Positions 9,249 through 18,076 of a DNA stretch of 64,000 nt are shown piece by piece. Position numbers and translations under genes: made by a program. The first letter of the stretch is position 1. The number at the start of each line of letters is the position of its first letter. Source of the DNA: Alphaproteobacteria bacterium (GTDB lineage Bacteria; Pseudomonadota; Alphaproteobacteria; Rs-D84); assembly GCA_017409215.1 (NCBI GenBank), contig JAFQTD010000016.1, positions 1 through 64,000 of the forward strand, written 5' to 3'. The notes under the pieces are model-generated. The model was not told the DNA's origin and searched no databases. It saw nothing but the letters and a program-made list of their open reading frames with translations.

Positions 9249-11123
9249 ATGAACGACTACTATGTGTCAGAAGCACAAATTAATAAAATAGCAACCCAAA
9301 TTGAAAATTCTGATGAAAACCCATTGGAATTATTGTGGGATTTTTATGATACAATTAAATCCATTGACTTTTTTTTGGACTTGAATCCAACCGTTTCAAG
9401 ATGTTATTTTCAATTATTAAACAAATTGAACGATGAAGCAATCAAAGATTCTATTCGTACTATTTCTAAAATCAAGCCATCCGTTTTATTGTTTGATGAT
9501 AAAGGTATACGTGCGTTGGTAAAAAAGCACCCTGCCCTGACCAATTGGCTGTATAGGCATCTAAAAAAATTAATGACAGAATCAGAAAATTACGATTATA
9601 TGTATATCAAACAACTATCTGGGATTATCATAGCATCTATGGGCAATACGACACAGAAATTATTTAAAGACTTGGCCGGCGTGTCCGAGCATCTTAAAAC
9701 CGTATTGATTTATGCGGGATTAAACTTTATTTACAAAAACAAGGCAAATCTTAGAAAAAATATCTTAGTGTTCTTGTGCTCTGCAACAAACAATGCTAAT
9801 CAAGCGGTTGAAGCATATAAGCTGATGAATAAAATTATCGCGTACGATAAATCTGCAGCAAGTGCTTTCTTGGATACAATTGAAAAAACACTAAATACCG
9901 ATATCACAAATAAATCGTTGTTGAAATATATCGTCTTATTACTGTCTGAAATTTATGAACTGCCTGAACACAGAATGCGCACTACAAAACTGTTATTACA
10001 GGCACAAAATATGGCCAAAGATGACTTGCAAACAGTTCGGGTCGCTGCGCGAAAATTGGGTCAGGAAGAATTGCTGTGCAGCAGAATGAAAATTGGACAA
10101 CGTATAGAATCAGGTAAAGATAATAACTGGAAATTCGTCGACTGTATTCCATTGGACACGCCTGCGGTCTTGATACTGGGGGGCGACGGGACAACCAATC
10201 CACGGGCTGCCAATGGATATGCAAAAAGAATATTAGAAAAATTGAAAAAAGAAAACATAACAAATACAAATGTATACAGCATCGTTTATGACTTTGGTGA
10301 TACAATGATGGGATGCAAGCCACTAAATGCAAGAAATATTCAGATGAAAAAATATGGACGAAAAATTATATTGGATGACATCTATACCAAAGAAAACATA
10401 AACCCAAATTATATAACAGAACTGTTCGAAATCGCAATACGACCAAGAATCGAAGAAAACGGAAAAAAATTACCAATTGATGTCGCAATGAAAAATATCA
10501 GAAAAATTAACTTTGTGACGCATTGTCATGGCGCATATACATTCCAAAAACTGGAAGAAATGATGCAACAAAAAATGACTGATTTGGGCTATTCAAGCGC
10601 AGAAAAGAATCAAATCCAAAAACAAATGGTATGTATCGCGCATGCACCACATTGCCCATTGGAAAAAGCAAAATCAACGGTAATAAATTTTGCATCTGCC
10701 AAGGACTTTGACACAAAACACTATAATAAATTTCAAGAAATTCTGCAAAAACTGGATAAAAAACATCAATTGCATTTTTCGTTCTTTTCGGAAAAGTACG
10801 GAAATGTTTTTGTCGCACCACAGATATATGACATGTGGTTTCAACGCGATTTTGTCGGATTCGATGTAAACAGACTGGAACACGACTTTACGGATTATGA
10901 CGACGATTATGAATTATTAACCACAGAAGGTGTGACAATCAAAAAATTATCTGGGAACGCACTGGTTAACGCAGTTAGAAGCTCTGAAAATAACACGCCT
11001 GTCACAAGTGTAAAAAGCCTGACATGTGAAAACGAAGATAAATTAGCAGAAATATTCGCAACACTGGAAAAAAACGGTGTTGAAATGTATCAACAAATCT
11101 TGGAAAAAGCACGCACAAGATAA
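9249..11123 (+). CDS. Unknown protein, HCHGA family (hydrolase-like), long form
   Basis: Not a recognised family. ATG 9249 is preferred over upstream TTG/ATG codons because it lies downstream of the promoter's likely start site. Residues 1-300 are helical and look like an alpha-solenoid. From residue 300 it is homologous to the protein at 14107-15522: LILGGDGTT (308-316) matches LYLGGSGIV, and LPIDVAMKNIRK-NFVTHCHGAYTF (408-432) is followed by EEMMQQKMTDLGY and APHCPLEKAK. H-C-H-G-A lies where alpha/beta hydrolases have G-x-S-x-G, so C426 could be a nucleophile with the GGDG loop as oxyanion site. This catalytic reading is inference. Confidence 0.65.
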   Translation: MNDYYVSEAQINKIATQIENSDENPLELLWDFYDTIKSIDFFLDLNPTVSRCYFQLLNKLNDEAIKDSIRTISKIKPSVLLFDDKGIRALVKKHPALTNWLYRHLKKLMTESENYDYMYIKQLSGIIIASMGNTTQKLFKDLAGVSEHLKTVLIYAGLNFIYKNKANLRKNILVFLCSATNNANQAVEAYKLMNKIIAYDKSAASAFLDTIEKTLNTDITNKSLLKYIVLLLSEIYELPEHRMRTTKLLLQAQNMAKDDLQTVRVAARKLGQEELLCSRMKIGQRIESGKDNNWKFVDCIPLDTPAVLILGGDGTTNPRAANGYAKRILEKLKKENITNTNVYSIVYDFGDTMMGCKPLNARNIQMKKYGRKIILDDIYTKENINPNYITELFEIAIRPRIEENGKKLPIDVAMKNIRKINFVTHCHGAYTFQKLEEMMQQKMTDLGYSSAEKNQIQKQMVCIAHAPHCPLEKAKSTVINFASAKDFDTKHYNKFQEILQKLDKKHQLHFSFFSEKYGNVFVAPQIYDMWFQRDFVGFDVNRLEHDFTDYDDDYELLTTEGVTIKKLSGNALVNAVRSSENNTPVTSVKSLTCENEDKLAEIFATLEKNGVEMYQQILEKARTR

Positions 11124-11128
11124 GATGT

Positions 11129-11156
11129 TTGACATCCATATTTTTTGTGATACAAT
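11129..11156 (+). promoter_or_regulatory. Promoter of the 162-residue unknown protein
   Basis: TTGACA (11129-11134), 16-bp spacer, TACAAT (11151-11156). An untranslated leader of about 80 bases follows. Confidence 0.65.
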
Positions 11157-11241
11157 TATATGCGAATTCGGATTATTCTGAAATTCAATGTGGATTTAAC
11201 CTGACTTGTCCCACATTAACGGACTAAAAAAGGAATTTATT

Positions 11242-11730
11242 ATGAAAAAAATTATCGTAACGGCTGCAAAGCCAGAATTAGCTTCTATTTCTTTGTTGTT
11301 TGATAACATTGAAATTATATTGAAAAACAAGCACCTTATATTAAACAATCCCGATTTTTATAACATACGTATTAATGGCATTGGCGCAGGCAGTGCATAT
11401 ACAGGCGAAATACTTATTCCGTTGGGGGTATTGTTGCGGCTGTGGGATGGTGACCTGTGGAAAAACAACAATCAATTTACATATCATATTGGTGGCAGTC
11501 CACTTAGCGGTCTGTGCTATGAGCACTGCTGGGATGCAAAAACAAAGTCTTTTGTCCAAAAAACCGGCAGAAACTTTGTTTCACTGGCACGTCCGGCATT
11601 CCGTATCATGAATAACGAAAGTGAATCTGCGACGGATTATCCGATACGTATCCCACACACAGAAAAAGCAATTAAAACAGTACAAATAAAAGATATACTG
11701 GATTACATTGCCGCATATAAATGCAAATAA
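11242..11730 (+). CDS. Unknown 162-residue protein
   Basis: No family is recognised. ATG 11242 has an AAAGGAAT ribosome site; an in-frame start at 11206 is less well supported. The protein has no signal peptide or membrane segment. It contains a glycine-rich stretch (NGIGAGSAYTGEILIPLG) and a block with HIGGSPLSGLCYEHCWD. It has its own promoter and terminator, so it is a single-gene unit next to the long HCHGA gene. Whether the two are functionally linked is not shown. Confidence 0.6.
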   Translation: MKKIIVTAAKPELASISLLFDNIEIILKNKHLILNNPDFYNIRINGIGAGSAYTGEILIPLGVLLRLWDGDLWKNNNQFTYHIGGSPLSGLCYEHCWDAKTKSFVQKTGRNFVSLARPAFRIMNNESESATDYPIRIPHTEKAIKTVQIKDILDYIAAYKCK

Positions 11731-11771
11731 CATATCACTTTTCAAGACAAATCAGGCATTCACAATAATCA

Positions 11772-11797
11772 ACACAGGCACAGCCTGTGTTTTTTTT
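11772..11797 (+). terminator. Terminator of the 162-residue unknown gene
   Basis: ACACAGGC (11772-11779) pairs with GCCTGTGT (11783-11790), followed by eight T residues. Confidence 0.85.
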
Positions 11798-12074
11798 ATC
11801 TTTGGCGATTGTGTTTATTGATGTTTTTTAAGATTTCTTGGTGTTTTTCTTGGAACACACTGCCCAAATACAAGCAACACGCCCCCAACAAATACAAACA
11901 CAACGCGTATTTTATATCATCTTTGAAATGTCCAGAAACCGCAAGACCTGTTAGTGAAAGCAGACTAGCAATGCCGGCACCCTTTGATAATTGCCCCATT
12001 ATTTTGGCGCGCTTTGCCTTTTTTAATTGATTCTTATTACTTCGATCTGGGTCACTTGAATTATTTGATGCCAT
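11796..12074 (-). CDS. Small membrane protein, two predicted transmembrane segments
   Basis: 92 residues; family not recognised. A hydrophilic N-terminus rich in Ser, Asp and Lys (1-25) precedes two hydrophobic stretches (about 31-48 and 55-74, the latter CLYLLGACCLYLGSVF), then a basic tail. The start at 12074 has a TGGA-type ribosome site. It converges with the 162-residue unknown gene, whose terminator overlaps its end. Confidence 0.5.
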   Translation of the reverse strand: MASNNSSDPDRSNKNQLKKAKRAKIMGQLSKGAGIASLLSLTGLAVSGHFKDDIKYALCLYLLGACCLYLGSVFQEKHQEILKNINKHNRQR

Positions 12075-12164
12075 ATTTTTTCCATTTATCTATATGTTTA
12101 TCATACGCTTATTAGTTTTGCAATAAAAACAAATTTCTATTCTTTACTGCGAAAAAAATACCCT

Positions 12165-12194
12165 TTGACATAAAGATTAAAACTTTGCAATACT
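12165..12194 (+). promoter_or_regulatory. Probable promoter of lrgAB
   Basis: A perfect TTGACA (12165-12170) with a weaker -10 in TGCAATACT (12186-12194). It lies about 25 bases before the lrgA start. Confidence 0.45.
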
Positions 12195-12217
12195 GTACTT
12201 GCACTGGCGGAGAGATT

Positions 12218-12583
12218 ATGAAACATCTGATTCAATTTGCAATTATTATGATTTTTGTGCTGTTGGGGGAAATTGTCGCGACGATTGTTCCATTGCCAAT
12301 CGCAGGTAGTATTTATGGTTTGATTTTGCTGTTCTTGGCACTGTGCACAGGAATCGTGAAACTTAGGTGGGTTGATGATGTTGCAAACTGGTTGCATGGT
12401 ATTATGGCACTGTTCTTTATCGGGCCAGCCGTCGCAATCATAGAAATTTGGCCACAAATCAAAGACACTTGGTGGAAGATAGTTATTCTGTTAATCGCTG
12501 TGTATGTGGTTTCTATGATAATGACCGCAGTCACAGCAGAATTCTTTTTGCGAAACAAAACAGAATCACAGGACAAAAAATGA
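12218..12583 (+). CDS. lrgA: LrgA/CidA-family membrane protein (holin-like)
   Basis: The 121-residue protein has four hydrophobic segments and the family features: an N-terminal VPLPIAGSIYGLILLFLAL block and WVDDVANWLHGIMALFFIGPAV. LrgA/CidA proteins are inner-membrane, holin-like proteins that with LrgB/CidB affect cell lysis and, in several species, export of small organic acids. The ATG at 12218 follows GGCGGAGAG. Its stop overlaps the lrgB start by four bases (ATGA), so the pair is translationally coupled. Confidence 0.88.
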   Translation: MKHLIQFAIIMIFVLLGEIVATIVPLPIAGSIYGLILLFLALCTGIVKLRWVDDVANWLHGIMALFFIGPAVAIIEIWPQIKDTWWKIVILLIAVYVVSMIMTAVTAEFFLRNKTESQDKK

Positions 12584-13275
12584 TGGACCAAATAATATCA
12601 ACACCTTATTTTGGAACGACGCTGACACTGCTGGTTTTTATATTTGCTGTTTTTGTTAACAGGAAATGGCCCAATGCATTGACCACGCCTTTGTTGATAT
12701 CGACAGCAATTATTGTTGTAATATTGACCCTGATGAATGTGTCGTATACAGAATATAATAATGGTGCACAATACATAACATATTTTCTGACACCTGTGAC
12801 GGTTTGCTTTGCGGTACCAATGTATAAAAATCTGGATGTGTTAAAGAAATATGCTGCGCCAATTATGCTGGCAATCCTTGTTGGGTCTTTGTCATCTGTG
12901 TTTTCAGTTGTTATCATAAGTATTGTTCTGGGGCTGGGGGATGTTATCGCAAAGTCACTGGCGGCAATTTCTACGACAACAGCGATTGCAATTGGTATTA
13001 CACAAGAATTGGGTGGAAATACGGGGCTTACAACATCTGCAGTGATTATCACAGGTGTCCTGGGCGCATCTGTCAGTGATATTTTTTGCAGAAAGATGGG
13101 CTGGAAAAGCCCGATATCGTGTGGAATCGCAATTGGCACATCGGCACATTCAGCCGGCACTATCAAGGCAATGGAAATGGGTAAATTAACCGGCGCAATG
13201 AGCAGTCTGGCAATCGTAATATCGGGTGTTATGACCGCTTTTATCGCACCAATTATTGTAAATATATTCTTTTAA
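12580..13275 (+). CDS. lrgB: LrgB/CidB-family membrane protein
   Basis: 231 residues with six to eight membrane segments. Family motifs are the ALTTPLLISTAIIV segment, FLTPVTVCFAVPMYKNL, the conserved serine/threonine-rich ISTTTAIAIGITQELGG and GTSAHSAGTIKAMEMG. It starts at ATG 12580 inside the lrgA stop. LrgB works with LrgA in the inner membrane. No LytTR or LysR-type regulator lies beside the pair, unlike in many other species. Confidence 0.9.
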   Translation: MMDQIISTPYFGTTLTLLVFIFAVFVNRKWPNALTTPLLISTAIIVVILTLMNVSYTEYNNGAQYITYFLTPVTVCFAVPMYKNLDVLKKYAAPIMLAILVGSLSSVFSVVIISIVLGLGDVIAKSLAAISTTTAIAIGITQELGGNTGLTTSAVIITGVLGASVSDIFCRKMGWKSPISCGIAIGTSAHSAGTIKAMEMGKLTGAMSSLAIVISGVMTAFIAPIIVNIFF

Positions 13276-13277
13276 AG

Positions 13278-13305
13278 TTGACACTTTGCTTTTTTGTGTT
13301 ATTCT
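13278..13305 (+). promoter_or_regulatory. Promoter of the putative zinc metalloprotein
   Basis: TTGACA (13278-13283), 16-bp spacer, TATTCT (13300-13305). It begins three bases after the lrgB stop codon. Confidence 0.65.
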
Positions 13306-13323
13306 CACAAAAAAGAGGCTCTT

Positions 13324-14112
13324 TTGACTATCGAATATAAAAATATTATCATTAACAAAAATAATATCGCTGAATATCAAAACCTTGATTATTTGACAGG
13401 TGGTGAATACGCGCCAAAATGGACTGCATTGGGCGAGATTGCACCCGATGGCGATAAAGTCATTTTGTATAAATATAGCATCGATAGCGAATTAAATTTA
13501 TCACCATATGATAAATTACGTGACCTTGTAAAAAGCTCTAACGAAGAAATGCCATATTCTTTAATACACGAATCCCATCACTCACATAATGCAAATACAG
13601 GGTTTTCTTTTAATCAAATCAATCGTATTTGTTATACATATATCGCAGCATATTTATTAGATGAGATTTCTGCGCGTATGGCTGCAAATATGTATCGTGT
13701 ACCAAACCCGAACACTCAATTCGATGGATTGAATATAAAAGAACGCGCACTGCTGAGTGCAATACAATCATTTTCTGACAAGCAATTATGCATTGAATAC
13801 TGCAATTTAGCGGCAACTACATATATGTGCTGTATTGTTGCAATGCTAAGAAACGGTCAAATCAATCACGCCCGCGATATTGTGTTGAAACAAATACCAC
13901 TACATGCTGACTATAAAAAACATCGGCGATTCTATACAGACAATTTTTACAACACTGTAAATCAGTATTTTGTAATTGATAATATCGATGTTAAGCCAAG
14001 CATTGGTCAAGAAGCAAAGTTAAAATTTGAAAAAATATGGCAGACAATTACACCCATTATATTCAATATGTCGCAACAGTGTCTGATGTATATAAAGCAA
14101 AATTGTTTATAG
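13324..14112 (+). CDS. Putative zinc metallopeptidase-like protein (HExxH)
   Basis: A 262-residue protein of no recognised family. TTG 13324 is preferred as start: it has AGAGG upstream and lies after the promoter, while the earlier TTG at 13294 falls inside the promoter. The notable feature is HESHH (residues 82-86), an HExxH zinc motif, followed about 28 residues later by LLDEISARMAA, where E114 could be the third zinc ligand as in gluzincin-like families. The rest is helical and cysteine-containing. Its 3' end overlaps the convergent HCHGA gene by six bases. Catalysis is inferred. Confidence 0.55.
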   Translation: MTIEYKNIIINKNNIAEYQNLDYLTGGEYAPKWTALGEIAPDGDKVILYKYSIDSELNLSPYDKLRDLVKSSNEEMPYSLIHESHHSHNANTGFSFNQINRICYTYIAAYLLDEISARMAANMYRVPNPNTQFDGLNIKERALLSAIQSFSDKQLCIEYCNLAATTYMCCIVAMLRNGQINHARDIVLKQIPLHADYKKHRRFYTDNFYNTVNQYFVIDNIDVKPSIGQEAKLKFEKIWQTITPIIFNMSQQCLMYIKQNCL

Positions 14113-15522
14113 TCGCTCTGTTGTATCACGATGCCTGACCACAGATGGTTCCGGCATCATGTTTTTTAATTTTTCCTGTGCATATTCACAAACCGTTTTC
14201 AGAAATTCACGTCCGTTCTGCTTTAATTTTTTAAATACAGCAGATAGCTCTGAATCATTTTTGCCATCTAGTATTAATTCTTCAATTGGGGGCAAAGGAA
14301 TAAAATCTGTTTCTTGGGCCAATGAATTTTTTATGCCAGAAATAACTATATTGCGTGATATATCGGCCAATAACCTGCCGTCGGATGTGAATTTTTCAGA
14401 TTCAAAGTGCGAACTGTTATGTTCATTCCAACTAATCTTTTTTGTACTGTCAACATCATCCAAGACAAAACGTTGCTTTACATAAAAAACATTACCATTC
14501 TTGCCGTCTAGAAAGCCTGTTTTTAAATTCCATTCAGGGTCATTCTTTGACTGATTGATATTTTTTAATTCGCAAACGCGATTTTCTTGTACATATTGCG
14601 ATACCCAATTGTTTGGACGTTCAACAACAGAATCATACGCAGACATAAAACTGATAAATTGCGTTTTGGTTTTGCCCAGCGGGCATGATGGTGCCAATGC
14701 AACAACCAACAACTGGGATTGTATCAGGTCTATATCCTGTTTTGTATATCCCAATTCATACATCTTTTTTTGCATTTTTTCAGCCAGCATAGTCGCAACA
14801 TACGCACCATGACAATGCGCCAAGATATTAAGTTTTCTGATACGTTTTTGGGCGACATCTATCGGCAATTTGTTCCCGTTTTGGTCTGTAATTCTGGGCA
14901 ATAAAATATTGTTGAATAAATTATCTATATATTTTGGCTTAAAATGCGTGGAATATGCCACAGTGTTATTGTGCAGCGCATTTTTTATAGCATTGATATC
15001 AGAATCCGAAAAATCAAGTTCTGACTGTTTTTGCTTTAAATTATAATCCAGTGTATAAAGCACCTGTTCGCGATTGCCATCTGCAACAAGGTATAAATTA
15101 TCGCCTATTAGTCGGCCATACTTTTTAATCAAAGGGTATATTTTCTGTCTGAATACACTGTCGGCATTATCAGGTGTTATATAAATATTTTGCCTGCCTT
15201 CGGGATTTTTCAATATATTCTGCCCATATCTGTCAAACTGTATCTGACGTTCCATTGCAGTCTTGCTGACCACACCACTGCCACTGTTTATGATTTTTGC
15301 ATCATATGCCAACACATAAATTGGGACATTCGCAACATCAGATAATATTTCGCGTGCAACAATACCCGCCAGTTTTGCAGCACGCCCCGTATCAACGATA
15401 CCAGAACCACCCAGATACAAAACACAAGTTTCATCGGCAGCAATACCGTCAACCGCGCTTATACTACAATTATTGTCGTCTGTTTTGCTGTATAGATAAA
15501 TTGTTGTATTATCAGATGGCAT
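14107..15522 (-). CDS. Unknown protein, HCHGA family (hydrolase-like), short form
   Basis: 471 residues; paralogue of the protein at 9249-11123 without its helical N-terminal half. ATG 15522 with AAGGGAAA upstream is preferred to an in-frame ATG at 15549. Shared blocks are VLYLGGSGIV (35-43), LPIDVAQKRIRKLNILAHCHGAY (219-241), EKMQKKMYELGYTKQDIDLIQSQ and ALAPSCPLGKTKTQFISFMSAYD. C237 lies in the nucleophile-elbow-like HCHGA. A histidine-rich TYSTHF block and an aspartate in VADGN could supply other active-site residues, but this is speculation. No signal peptide. A terminator separates it from the upstream gene. Confidence 0.65.
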   Translation of the reverse strand: MPSDNTTIYLYSKTDDNNCSISAVDGIAADETCVLYLGGSGIVDTGRAAKLAGIVAREILSDVANVPIYVLAYDAKIINSGSGVVSKTAMERQIQFDRYGQNILKNPEGRQNIYITPDNADSVFRQKIYPLIKKYGRLIGDNLYLVADGNREQVLYTLDYNLKQKQSELDFSDSDINAIKNALHNNTVAYSTHFKPKYIDNLFNNILLPRITDQNGNKLPIDVAQKRIRKLNILAHCHGAYVATMLAEKMQKKMYELGYTKQDIDLIQSQLLVVALAPSCPLGKTKTQFISFMSAYDSVVERPNNWVSQYVQENRVCELKNINQSKNDPEWNLKTGFLDGKNGNVFYVKQRFVLDDVDSTKKISWNEHNSSHFESEKFTSDGRLLADISRNIVISGIKNSLAQETDFIPLPPIEELILDGKNDSELSAVFKKLKQNGREFLKTVCEYAQEKLKNMMPEPSVVRHRDTTERL

Positions 15523-15556
15523 ATATATTTCCCTTGGCTTCACAGGCATTATAACA

Positions 15557-15585
15557 CAAAAAAGCCCTGAACGGGCTTTTTTTTA
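15557..15585 (-). terminator. Terminator downstream of the rph-linked small gene
   Basis: AAAAAGCCC and GGGCTTTTT flank a TGAAC loop (15557-15582), with T-runs readable on both strands. A TATAAT-like box for the HCHGA gene lies just beyond at 15548-15553 on the minus strand. Confidence 0.8.
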
Positions 15586-15990
15586 TATGCTAACTATTCT
15601 TGATCTTGATATTTCCTTGTTGGCAATCATTTGTTTGCATTGTTTGAATAAATCTTCGGCATATTTTGCGCTAAAATTATTTTCCGTCACCTTGCAAGTT
15701 CCATTAACAGAATAACCACCGCTGTAGGTCTGAACACCCTTTTTATCTTTGTTCATTTGTACTTTTATTGTCGGCAATTTCATCGGTTTGTTTGGTTGCG
15801 CCTTTTCATATAACAGAATTGTTTCTGAATTTCTTACATTCGACAGAAAAACAGTATAATTCGCGTTTACAACCCCACACCTAATTGCCTTAATCAAATA
15901 TGGCGAAACAGAATCCATATCTAAAAAGAACATAAAAGTGTAATAATTATCCTTCTTGGTTTCCTTTCTCGACTCTTTAAAATCTAGCAT
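15583..15990 (-). CDS. Unknown 135-residue protein
   Basis: No family recognised. It is a mixed alpha/beta, lysine-rich protein with no membrane segment; SGGYSVNGTCKV and AKYAEDLFKQCKQMI are its most structured-looking parts. It starts with GGAAAA upstream of the ATG and lies 14 bases after rph on the same strand, so it is probably the second gene of a two-gene unit. Confidence 0.55.
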   Translation of the reverse strand: MLDFKESRKETKKDNYYTFMFFLDMDSVSPYLIKAIRCGVVNANYTVFLSNVRNSETILLYEKAQPNKPMKLPTIKVQMNKDKKGVQTYSGGYSVNGTCKVTENNFSAKYAEDLFKQCKQMIANKEISRSRIVSI

Positions 15991-16004
15991 ATTTTTTCCT
16001 TTGT

Positions 16005-16721
16005 TTATTCTAAAATTTGATTTTGTAAATTTATTAATTTATTACACGCAGATGTTGCAATCTGCATCATTTCTGACATTTGTTCCGATGTAAACGGATG
16101 CGCTTCACCGGTGGCCTGAATCTCGATAAAACGACCATCATCAGCCATCACAAAATTCGCATCAATTGCAGCTGCACAATCTTCTGCAAAATCCAAATCC
16201 AGAACCAGTTCATCTTGCCATACGCCAACAGAAACCGCCGCAACATTAGACGATATAGGATTTTCATTAATTCGCCCCTGTGCAATCAACCACTTAACAG
16301 CCATTGCCATCGCAACAAAGCCACCTGTTATACTGGCGCAACGTGTGCCACCATCGCCTTGAATAACATCACAATCAATTGTTATTGTGTGCTTGCCCAG
16401 TTTTTCCATATCGACAACACTGCGCAACGCACGACCAATCAGACGCGATATCTCAACCGAACGATTATCTTTTTGCATTGCTTCGTGACTTTTGCGCATA
16501 CTGTTTGCACGTGGCAACATTGAATACTCGGCCGTCACCCAGCCCCCCGTCTTGTTCTGCATACGTTTCCATGTGGGTTGCGAAAAATCAACCGTCGCAG
16601 TACATAATACTTGGGTTCCACCAACCTTGATAAGACATGAACCTTCGGCCCATTTGTTAACAGCAGTCTCCATCGATACTGGACGCATCTGATCAGGTTT
16701 TCTTAGTGATGGACGCAACAT
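16005..16721 (-). CDS. rph: Ribonuclease PH
   Basis: RNase PH is a phosphate-dependent 3'-5' exonuclease that trims tRNA precursors. The 238 residues match the family throughout: RPSLRKPDQMRPV, VLCTATVDFSQPTWK, GWVTAEYSMLPRA, the phosphate-binding EISRLIGRALRSVVD, CDVIQGDGGTRCASITGG and LDLDFAEDCAAAIDANFVM. Length is normal. It leads a small unit with the 135-residue unknown. Confidence 0.95.
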   Translation of the reverse strand: MLRPSLRKPDQMRPVSMETAVNKWAEGSCLIKVGGTQVLCTATVDFSQPTWKRMQNKTGGWVTAEYSMLPRANSMRKSHEAMQKDNRSVEISRLIGRALRSVVDMEKLGKHTITIDCDVIQGDGGTRCASITGGFVAMAMAVKWLIAQGRINENPISSNVAAVSVGVWQDELVLDLDFAEDCAAAIDANFVMADDGRFIEIQATGEAHPFTSEQMSEMMQIATSACNKLINLQNQILE

Positions 16722-16844
16722 TTTTTATCCTTTGTTTAAATACGAACAGCAATATAATAATCAAAGATACATAAAATGCAACTTTTTTGGGTTTGCTTTT
16801 TTTCATAATGTTGTTATGCTATCATATCTGAACAAAGGATTTTT

Positions 16845-17867
16845 ATGTCGACACGTACAAAACGTTTGATAAAAAAAATTATTAGCTATTCCGGAATATT
16901 GTTTTTTGCACTGGCTGCTGGTATGCTGTGGTGGCAATTACGCACATATAGCCTGTCTGATATTGCACACGCAATACTGGATATACCGTTTACAAATTTA
17001 GTTTTAGCCGCAATGGCGTGTTTGGCGGGGTATTTGGTTTTGTCACTGTATGATTGTCTGGCACTGAAATATGTTGGTGGACGTGTTTCATGGTGGAAAT
17101 GGATGCTGGCAGGAATGTTGGGGTTCGCAATCAGCAATAACGCAGGACACGCCGTTGTTAGTGGTGGCGCAATACGATACAGGTTGTATACACGTTGGCG
17201 TATCCGCGCAGGTGATATTGTAAAAATGCTGACTTTTTCGGGCTTTACCTATTTCTTGGGTGCATCGGCAATTGTTGTTATTGGATACTTTTTAATTCCG
17301 CGCAGTATGTTTGATGGGTCGGTCGGGCTTAGTATTGGGCTGAATGCAATGTTTGCGTTTTGTTTGGCGGCCTTGTTGGCATATTTTGCAACAACAATTA
17401 TCTTTGATGATAAAAGCATCAAGATTGGCAATTTGCGCTTTCAGGTACCCACGACCAGTACTGCATTTACACAAACTGTGCTGGGCATCGCAGACAGTGT
17501 GTTGGCGGGATTAGTACTGTATTTTTGTATGATTCCATTCGTTGAAATTCCGTTCACAACGTTTATCGGTCTGTTCGTTATCGCACAATCAACCGGTGTA
17601 TTTAGTCAGGTACCCGGGGGAATCGGGGTTTTTGAAAGTGTTTTCTTGGTTGCCCTGCCCGATTCGGTTGACAAGGCAAACATATTCGGCGCATTGTTGG
17701 CGTATCGCATAATTTACTATGTGTTGCCACTGATTGGGTCGGGAATTTTATTCTTTGTTTATGAACGTTGGTTGCGTTCACGTGTAAAAAAATGGATTAA
17801 TGATGCCAAAGAAAAAATCCCAACGAAAATCAAGCAGATAAAATCTTGGGAAAAAAATAAAAAATAA
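16845..17867 (+). CDS. Flippase-like integral membrane protein (UPF0104/lysylphosphatidylglycerol synthase TM region)
   Basis: 340 residues with about eight membrane segments and a basic, lysine-rich tail. Family signatures are NNAGHAVVSGGAIRYRLYTRWR (the NxxGxxxGG-like block of the YbhN/AglD/MprF membrane domain), VKMLTFSGFTYFLG and SQVPGGIGVFESVFLVALP. Members of this group act in lipid or lipid-linked substrate transfer across the inner membrane. The catalytic GNAT-like domain of MprF is absent, so it is not a complete aminoacyl-lipid synthase. Start ATG 16845 follows AAAGGA. Confidence 0.8.
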   Translation: MSTRTKRLIKKIISYSGILFFALAAGMLWWQLRTYSLSDIAHAILDIPFTNLVLAAMACLAGYLVLSLYDCLALKYVGGRVSWWKWMLAGMLGFAISNNAGHAVVSGGAIRYRLYTRWRIRAGDIVKMLTFSGFTYFLGASAIVVIGYFLIPRSMFDGSVGLSIGLNAMFAFCLAALLAYFATTIIFDDKSIKIGNLRFQVPTTSTAFTQTVLGIADSVLAGLVLYFCMIPFVEIPFTTFIGLFVIAQSTGVFSQVPGGIGVFESVFLVALPDSVDKANIFGALLAYRIIYYVLPLIGSGILFFVYERWLRSRVKKWINDAKEKIPTKIKQIKSWEKNKK

Positions 17868-17872
17868 ATACC

Positions 17873-18076
17873 TTGATAATCTGTATATACACGTGTTAGA
17901 ATAACCGTTGGTGTAATAAAATAAGGTTATAAATAACGTGTTTATGTTATCACTAATTTCGACAATTCGAATGGCACTGATGATTAACGTGGTGCATTCC
18001 CTTGGCATGGGCTGGGACGCCCCATGGGGACGGGTTGTTTGTCTGACCGACACCGTAAAAACAAAAGGATTACTAG
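17873..18076 (+). promoter_or_regulatory. Promoter and about 170-base leader of the RNase E/G gene
   Basis: TTGATA (17873-17878) and TAGAAT (17897-17902) are 18 bp apart. The leader to ATG 18077 contains a GC-rich region, unusual here, at about 18000-18030: GCATGGGC can pair with GCCCCATG around a short loop, and CCCCATGGGG is self-complementary. RNase E of E. coli regulates itself through its 5' UTR, so a similar role is possible but not shown. Confidence 0.5.
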
